This document shows, piece by piece, positions 32,114 through 36,991 of a stretch of 36,991 nucleotides of DNA. Within the stretch, counting starts at the first letter, position 1. The number at the start of each line of letters is the position of its first letter. A program made the translations under genes and the position numbers. The stretch comes from Variovorax sp. (GTDB lineage: Bacteria > Pseudomonadota > Gammaproteobacteria > Burkholderiales > Burkholderiaceae_C). The notes under the pieces were generated by a model. The model did no database searches, was not told the DNA's origin, and saw only the letters and a list, made by a program, of their open reading frames with translations. The stretch covers positions 1-36,991 of the forward strand of contig SEGS01000077.1 of NCBI GenBank assembly GCA_004210915.1. The letters run 5' to 3'.

Positions 32114-32539
32114 TCAGCTTCCATGCGGCGCCTGCACAGAAAACGATTCGTCGCCCAAAGCACCGGCCGTCGCAGCCCCAGGCCCCGCCCGCGGCGCTTC
32201 CAGATCCAGCGCATGCGATGCGAGCTCCCGAGCATCCAGCATCACCAAACCGCCTTCGACCTTGCAGGCGAACTTCGGCGTGCACCCCTCGTCCGGCTGC
32301 TTCGCGCAGCCGTCGGCCAGGTCGATGGTCCAGTTGTGCAACGGGCACGCGACGCTGGTACCGAACACGATGCCTTGCGACAACGGCCCGCCCTTGTGCG
32401 GGCAGCGGTCGAGCAGCGCGAACACCTCGTCCTGGCTGTTGCGGAACACCGCGACCGCCACGCCAACGGGTCGCGCCACGCGGCGCGAGCCGAGCACCGG
32501 GATGTCTTCGACGCGGCAGATGGTCGTCCATTCGCTCAT
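32114..32539 (-). CDS. nirD: Nitrite reductase (NADH) small subunit NirD
   Basis: NirD is the small, Rieske-fold partner of NirB in the cytoplasmic NADH-dependent nitrite reductase. The 141-residue protein has the Rieske ligand pattern CPHKGG and CPLHNW (residues about 46-70), so unlike several NirD proteins it retains the Cys and His that could bind a [2Fe-2S] cluster. VARPVGVAVAVFRNSQDEVF and CTPKFACKVEGGLVML are the family strands. The last 30 residues are a less conserved Ala/Gly-rich tail. CGAGGAG precedes the ATG by seven bases, and the start is 25 bases after the nirB stop. Confidence is high. Confidence 0.94.
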   Translation of the reverse strand: MSEWTTICRVEDIPVLGSRRVARPVGVAVAVFRNSQDEVFALLDRCPHKGGPLSQGIVFGTSVACPLHNWTIDLADGCAKQPDEGCTPKFACKVEGGLVMLDARELASHALDLEAPRAGPGAATAGALGDESFSVQAPHGS

Positions 32540-32564
32540 GGTTTTCTCCTCGGAATGGAAAAGC

Positions 32565-35072
32565 TCAATCGGCCTGCAGCGCAGGGACGGCGGGCGCTGG
32601 TGCCGCTTTCGGCAGGAATGTGACGGGCACTTCAGCCACCGGCGTGAACTGCCGCACGTCGACCGATGCGCGGCTCGACTCGAACCATGGATCGGGCTCG
32701 CCGTCGAGCGCGAACTGCAGCTGTTCCCACAGCGCTTTTCGCCCCTCGACGTCTTCGAGAATCCGCTTTTTCACGTGGTCGAGTCCGACGCGCGAGATGT
32801 AGTGCACCGTGCGCTCCAGGTACCAACCTTCGGTGCGGTACAGCTGCAGGAAGGCGCCTGTGAACTCCATCACCTCCTCGGCGGTTTTCACTTTCACCAG
32901 GAAGTGCGCCACCTCGGTCTTGATGCCGCCATTGCCGCCGACGTAAATCTCCCAGCCCGAATCCACGCCGATCACGCCCACGTCCTTGATGCCGGCCTCC
33001 GCGCAGTTGCGCGGGCAGCCGCTCACCGCCAGCTTGACCTTGTGCGGCGAATACATCGCCCACAGCGCATGCTCCAGGTCCTTGCCCATCTGCGTGGAAT
33101 CCTGCGTACCGAAGCGGCACCACTCGCTGCCGACACACGTCTTCACCGTGCGCAGCGACTTGCCATACGCAAAGCCGCTCGGCATGCCGATGTCCTTCCA
33201 CACGCCGGCCAGGTCTTCCTTCTTCACGCCCAGCAAGTCGATGCGCTGGCCGCCGGTGACCTTGACCGTGGGGATCTTGTATTTGTCCGCCGCATCGGCG
33301 ATGCGCCGCAACTCGTCCGGGGTGGTGTGGCCGCCCCACATGCGCGGGATCACCGAATACGTGCCGTCCTTCTGGATGTTCGCGTGGCTGCGTTCATTGA
33401 CGAAGCGGCTCTGCGGATCGTCCTTGGCCTCTTTCGGCCAGGTGCTGATGAGGTAGTAGTTGACGGCGGGTCGGCAGCTCGCGCAGCCGTTCGGCGTGCG
33501 CCAGCCCAGGCCCTCGTACACCTCGGCGTGCGTCAGGTACTTCTGCGTGCGGATCGCGTCGCGCACATCCTTGTGGCTCGCGTCGGTGCAGCCGCAGATC
33601 GCCTTTTTCTTCGGCGCGGCGGAGTAGTCGCCGCCGGCCGTGAACATCAAAATTTGCTCGACCAGCCCGGTGCACGAACCGCAGCTCGCGCTCGCCTTGG
33701 TGTGCTTCTTCACCTCGTCGAGCGTGAACAGCCCCTTTTCCTTGATCGCCTTGCAGATGGTGCCCTTGTTGACACCGTTGCACCCGCAGACTTCGGCCTC
33801 GTCGGGCATCGTGGCGGCGCTGCTGTGGCCCTCGTGGCCGGTGTCGCCGATGTTCGATTCGCCGAACATCAGCTTCTCGCGGATGTCGCTCACGCTGCGT
33901 CCGTCGCGCAGGAGCTTGAAGTACCAGCTGCCGTCGACCGTGTCGCCATACAGGCACGCGCCGATCAGCTTGTCGTCTTTGATCACCAACTTCTTGTAGA
34001 CGCCGCCGAAAGGGTCGCTCATGACGATCTCTTCCGTGCCTTCGCCGCCCATGAACTCGCCAGCGCTGAACAAATCGATGCCCGTGACCTTGAGCTTGGT
34101 CGACGTGAGCGAGCCCATGTAGCGCCCGATGCCGAACTGCGCCAGATGGTTCGCCGCCACCTTCGCCTGCTCGAACAGGGGCGCCACCAGGCCGTAGGCG
34201 ATGCCGCGGTGCGCGGCGCACTCGCCGACCGAGTAGATGCGCGCATCGGTCACCGTCTGCATCGTGTCGTTGACCACGATGCCGCGGTTGCAATGCAGCC
34301 GCATCGACTCGGCCAGGGCGGTGTTGGGGCGGATGCCGACCGCCATCACCACCAGGTCGGCGGGTGCCTCGGTGCCGTCCTTGAACTTCACGGCTTTCAC
34401 GCGCCCATTGCCGTCATCGACGAGTTCTTGCGTCTGTGCATTCAGCAGGAACTTCAGGCCGCGGTCTTCCAGAGACTTGCGCAAGAGGCCGCCGGCCACG
34501 TCGTCGAGTTGGCGCTCCATCAGCCATGCGTTGACGTGCACTACCGTCACGCTCATGCCGCGCAGCATCAGGCCGTTGGCGGCTTCCAGGCCCAGCAGGC
34601 CGCCGCCGATGACGACGGCATGCTTGTGCGTCTTTGCGGTCTCGATCATCGTGTTCGTGTCGGCGATGTCCCGGTACGCGATCACGCCCTGCAGGTCCTT
34701 TCCCGGCACCGGCAGGATGAACGGGTTGGAGCCGGTGCACAGCAGCAGGCGGTCGTATTCGGCTTCGATCACGCTGCCATCCTTGTCGGTGGCGCGCACG
34801 ATGCGTTTGACACGGTCGACCTCGGTCACTGTCTTGCCGGCATGCAGGGTGATGTTGTTCTCGGCGTACCACTCCCACGAATTGAGAATGATCTGCTCGA
34901 CCGTCTGCTCGCCCGCCAGCACCGGCGACAAGAGGATCCGGTTGTAGTTGGGGTGCGGCTCGGCTCCGAACACCGTGATGTCGTAGAGGTCGGGCGCGAG
35001 CTTGATGAGCTCTTCGACTGCGCGCACGCCGGCCATGCCATTGCCGACCAGCACCAGCTTCATCTTTTTCAT
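32565..35072 (-). CDS. nirB: Nitrite reductase (NADH) large subunit NirB
   Basis: NirB reduces nitrite to ammonium with six electrons from NADH. The 835-residue enzyme shows, in order: a FAD/NAD oxidoreductase module (VLVGNGMAGVRAVEELI, then ADLVVMAVGIRPNTALAES and IYSVGECAAHRGIAYG), two BFD-like [2Fe-2S] domains (CGCNGVNKGTICKAI with CGSCTG, then CGCTDASHKDVRDAIRT with CASC), and the siroheme/[4Fe-4S] domain with Cys in TCVGSEWCRFG and GCPRNCAEAGIKDVGVIG. The C-terminal GAFLQLYRTEGWYLERTVHY is the usual end. The start is the ATG of MKKMKLVLVGNG at 35072; an internal ATG nine bases on is possible. Siroheme for it can come from CobA encoded downstream. Confidence 0.97.
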   Translation of the reverse strand: MKKMKLVLVGNGMAGVRAVEELIKLAPDLYDITVFGAEPHPNYNRILLSPVLAGEQTVEQIILNSWEWYAENNITLHAGKTVTEVDRVKRIVRATDKDGSVIEAEYDRLLLCTGSNPFILPVPGKDLQGVIAYRDIADTNTMIETAKTHKHAVVIGGGLLGLEAANGLMLRGMSVTVVHVNAWLMERQLDDVAGGLLRKSLEDRGLKFLLNAQTQELVDDGNGRVKAVKFKDGTEAPADLVVMAVGIRPNTALAESMRLHCNRGIVVNDTMQTVTDARIYSVGECAAHRGIAYGLVAPLFEQAKVAANHLAQFGIGRYMGSLTSTKLKVTGIDLFSAGEFMGGEGTEEIVMSDPFGGVYKKLVIKDDKLIGACLYGDTVDGSWYFKLLRDGRSVSDIREKLMFGESNIGDTGHEGHSSAATMPDEAEVCGCNGVNKGTICKAIKEKGLFTLDEVKKHTKASASCGSCTGLVEQILMFTAGGDYSAAPKKKAICGCTDASHKDVRDAIRTQKYLTHAEVYEGLGWRTPNGCASCRPAVNYYLISTWPKEAKDDPQSRFVNERSHANIQKDGTYSVIPRMWGGHTTPDELRRIADAADKYKIPTVKVTGGQRIDLLGVKKEDLAGVWKDIGMPSGFAYGKSLRTVKTCVGSEWCRFGTQDSTQMGKDLEHALWAMYSPHKVKLAVSGCPRNCAEAGIKDVGVIGVDSGWEIYVGGNGGIKTEVAHFLVKVKTAEEVMEFTGAFLQLYRTEGWYLERTVHYISRVGLDHVKKRILEDVEGRKALWEQLQFALDGEPDPWFESSRASVDVRQFTPVAEVPVTFLPKAAPAPAVPALQAD

Positions 35073-35101
35073 GGTGAATGACTTCCGGGAAGAAAGAACG
35101 A

Positions 35102-35980
35102 TCAGAAATGCAGCGCCATGACGGCGGTGATGCGGCCCTGCGGTGCCACGGGGATCGCGATCATGGGTTCGGCGACGGACGGCCGACCGGTGGTGAAAGC
35201 ATCCACCAGCGGGCCGCCGGCCGCGAGCGACGCGGTATCGGGCGAGCTGGTGCTGCCTTGCACTTCGGAGAAGCCCAGCGTGCGGCGCAGCGCGGCGCCG
35301 CTCGCATCCGGCTCCCAGGTCTCGACGCGGCGCGCGATGGGTGTCGCCAGCGCCGACAGGAAGGCCATCACGAAGTTGCTGCCGTCGAGCGTCGAGCAGG
35401 GAATCGCGAAGCCGCGGTTGATACCGACCTTGACGGCGCCGTCGGCGCGCAGGAACCCCGAACCCTTGCCCAGATCGGGCAGGAACACCGGCTTCTGCGT
35501 GTCCCACGCCATGCCCGGCAAGCCGTTGCCGCGGCGAAACGCGGTGGCGCGCGAGATGAACTCGAAGGTGTCGCCGGTGGTGCCGTAGTAGCCGTCGACC
35601 AGCGTCATGTCGGTCGACTCCTCGGGGTCGTTGCCCCAGAGTTCGATGGCGCCCGCGTGCTCCTCGTCGTCGCCGCAGAAAATCACGGTCACGGCGCTGA
35701 GCGCGTCGCCCTTGAAGATCGGCACCGCGATGCCGCAGGTCAGGCCTGCGGCCTTGGCGGCCGTCGCGCGGCGGAAGTACGAGCCTTCCAGTTCCTTGAG
35801 CACGATGGGGCGGCCCGTGTCCCACGCGCGGCCCGGCAGGCCCTCGCCCCGACCGAAGCACAGGTTCTGGCTGATGGCCGCGAAACGCGGCGATTCGCCG
35901 AACAGGCCGCCGCCGAATTCGAGCAGCGAGCCGTCTTCACTGGGCACCCAGTATTCGATGACGCGGATGAAGGTTTTCAT
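35102..35980 (-). CDS. Tandem GAF-domain protein of the nitrate cluster
   Basis: A 292-residue soluble protein with no output domain. It contains two GAF-like modules that look like a duplication: CFGRGEGLPGRAWDTGRP with AGLTCGIAVPIFKGDAL in the first, and AFRRGNGLPGMAWDTQKP with VGINRGFAIPCSTLDGS in the second. GAF modules bind small molecules or cofactors and sense redox or nitrogen compounds. There is no helix-turn-helix, kinase, cyclase or ANTAR domain, so it would act by binding another protein. It lies between nrtD and nirB, 11 and 29 bases from its neighbours, and is thus co-transcribed with the nitrate genes. A role as a nitrate or nitrite sensor is inferred from location. Confidence 0.8.
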   Translation of the reverse strand: MKTFIRVIEYWVPSEDGSLLEFGGGLFGESPRFAAISQNLCFGRGEGLPGRAWDTGRPIVLKELEGSYFRRATAAKAAGLTCGIAVPIFKGDALSAVTVIFCGDDEEHAGAIELWGNDPEESTDMTLVDGYYGTTGDTFEFISRATAFRRGNGLPGMAWDTQKPVFLPDLGKGSGFLRADGAVKVGINRGFAIPCSTLDGSNFVMAFLSALATPIARRVETWEPDASGAALRRTLGFSEVQGSTSSPDTASLAAGGPLVDAFTTGRPSVAEPMIAIPVAPQGRITAVMALHF

Positions 35981-35991
35981 GGCGTCGGCCT

Positions 35992-36813
35992 TCAGGCCAC
36001 CTTCTCGACGTGCGCTTGCCGCGTGTAGAGGAAGTCGATGACCGCCTTCCGGTAGTGCACGTAGTTGCGGTCTTCGGCCAGCTCGACGCGGTTGCGCGGC
36101 CGCTCCAGCTTCACGCTCAGCACCTCGCCGATGGTGGCCGACGGGCCGTTGGTCATCATCACGATCTTGTCGGACAAGAGCACCGCTTCGTCGACGTCGT
36201 GGGTGACCATGACGACGGTGCTCTCGGTCTTTTGCACGATCGACAGCAGCTCGTCCTGCAGCTTGGCGCGGGTGAGCGCATCGAGCGCGCCGAACGGCTC
36301 GTCCATCAACAGCACCTTGGGTTCCATCGCCAGCGCACGGGCGATGCCGACGCGCTGCTTCATGCCACCGGAGATCTCGCCCGGTCGCTTGTTCGTCGCA
36401 GGCGTCAAGCCGACCAGGGCCAGAGCGGCGTCGGTGCGCGCCTTCAGCTGCGCCTTGCTCTCGGTGGCCGAGAACACGCGCTCCACGCCCAGATAGATGT
36501 TCTCGTAGCAGGTGAGCCACGGCAGCAGCGAATGGTTCTGGAACACCACTGCGCGCTCGGGGCCCGGGCCGGCGATTTCCTTGTTGGCGCACAAGAGCAC
36601 GCCTTCCGTGGGCTTGGTGAGGCCGGCGATGAGATTCAGCAAGGTCGACTTGCCGCAACCCGAGTGGCCGATGAGCGCCACGAACTCGCCCTTGGCGATC
36701 GTCAGGTGGATGTCGCGCAGCGCCTGGAAGCTGCCCTTGGCGGTTTTGAAGGTTTGCTCGACGTTCTGGATGTCGATGAACTTCTTGTTCTGCGTGTCGA
36801 TGACCGGGCTCAT
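35992..36813 (-). CDS. nrtD: Nitrate/nitrite ABC transporter ATP-binding protein NrtD-like
   Basis: The 273-residue ATPase powers uptake of nitrate with the permease encoded just before it. Motifs are complete: Walker A GHSGCGKST near residue 49, Q-loop VVFQNHSLLPWLTCYENI, signature ISGGMKQRVGIARAL, Walker B VLLMDEPFGALD and the switch His of VTHDVDEAV. NHSLLPW and the overall sequence fit the nitrate/sulfonate/taurine group; the neighbouring nitrate genes decide for nitrate. The ATG overlaps the permease stop by four bases (ATGA). No periplasmic receptor domain is fused, so a separate receptor gene (nrtA) is expected beyond the window. Confidence 0.9.
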   Translation of the reverse strand: MSPVIDTQNKKFIDIQNVEQTFKTAKGSFQALRDIHLTIAKGEFVALIGHSGCGKSTLLNLIAGLTKPTEGVLLCANKEIAGPGPERAVVFQNHSLLPWLTCYENIYLGVERVFSATESKAQLKARTDAALALVGLTPATNKRPGEISGGMKQRVGIARALAMEPKVLLMDEPFGALDALTRAKLQDELLSIVQKTESTVVMVTHDVDEAVLLSDKIVMMTNGPSATIGEVLSVKLERPRNRVELAEDRNYVHYRKAVIDFLYTRQAHVEKVA

Positions 36814-36991
36814 GACTTCACCTCTTCGAACGTGAACGCCGTGGCGATCTTGATGAGCGCGAATTCCAGCAGCAGGCCGACGATGCCGATCACGAAGATC
36901 GCGATGATGATGTTCTTGACGTTGAGGTTGTTCCACTCGTCCCACACCCAGAAGCCGATGCCGACGCCGCCGGTCAGCATCTCGGCCGCGA
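36810..36991 (-). CDS. ABC transporter permease NrtB-like, C-terminal 60 residues (cut by window edge)
   Basis: Only the end of the gene is inside the window. The readable 60 residues begin AAEMLTGGVGIGFWVWDEWN, the end of the permease coupling region, followed by one hydrophobic helix (IIIAIFVIGIVGLLLEFALI) and the tail TFEEVKS. This is the usual C-terminus of nitrate/taurine-type ABC permeases. The stop codon overlaps the nrtD start by four bases. Assignment as NrtB depends on the flanking nitrate genes. Confidence 0.8.
   Translation of the reverse strand, partial: AAEMLTGGVGIGFWVWDEWNNLNVKNIIIAIFVIGIVGLLLEFALIKIATAFTFEEVKS

Noticed and set aside
31509..35081. A very long open reading frame on the plus strand, opposite nirB and nirD
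   Set aside because: It is antisense to clearly conserved nirB/nirD codons. GC-rich genes commonly leave the complementary frame open; its product is His/Arg/Gln/Ala-rich without any motif.

Overview
The window is GC-rich, densely coded DNA that looks like a chromosomal segment of a betaproteobacterium of the order Burkholderiales, most probably a Variovorax-like member of the Comamonadaceae. This rests on gene content and arrangement: suhB divergent from trmJ, an orphan Bug-type solute receptor with a GntR regulator, the mog-yjgA/pmbA block, rpsU-yqeY, an assimilatory nitrate cluster with ybiB and cobA, and interspersed palindromic repeats of a kind I associate with that family. No rRNA, tRNA, CRISPR array or intact insertion sequence was seen. 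The taxonomic call is an inference without any database search.

Layout. 1-3.0 kb: start of mutS (cut by the window edge), a small membrane-anchored protein with a WYL-like C-terminus, and a siderophore-interacting flavoreductase. 3.2-6.4 kb: a minus-strand catabolic unit, GntR/FCD regulator -> Bug receptor -> FAD oxidoreductase, with a perfect 12-bp palindrome before the regulator. 6.5-9.0 kb: a QseB/QseC-like two-component pair followed by a periplasmic BOF-fold (YgiW-like) protein. 9.1-13.4 kb: suhB-FUSC-mscS, tightly coupled. 13.5-14.3 kb: trmJ.

14.3-17.3 kb is the most interesting stretch, a complete acyl-homoserine-lactone quorum-sensing locus: luxR (minus), a small gene in the position of rsaM (plus), luxI (plus), and a downstream minus-strand protein that vaguely resembles PilM/GspL-type actin-fold proteins. 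Three lux-box-like sequences sit where they could drive the last gene, the rsaM-like gene and luxI.

17.3-20.1 kb: mog, yjgA (darP) and pmbA. 20.1-23.2 kb is a decay zone: a short-chain dehydrogenase with a large internal deletion, a frameshifted flavin monooxygenase N-terminus joined to a frameshifted epimerase C-terminus, an intact LysR regulator and a Sel1-like gene with an in-frame stop. 23.2-26.7 kb: housekeeping genes (NUDIX, yqeY, rpsU, yhiN-like flavoprotein, a C92-family lipoprotein).

26.9-37.0 kb is a minus-strand nitrate assimilation cluster read in the order nrtB (cut) -> nrtD -> tandem-GAF protein -> nirB -> nirD -> nasA -> ybiB -> cobA. It imports nitrate, reduces it to nitrite and ammonium, and makes the siroheme precursor that NirB needs. 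The 585-bp gap between nirD and nasA is packed with inverted repeats and hairpins, and another repeat-like segment lies inside the ybiB coding sequence.
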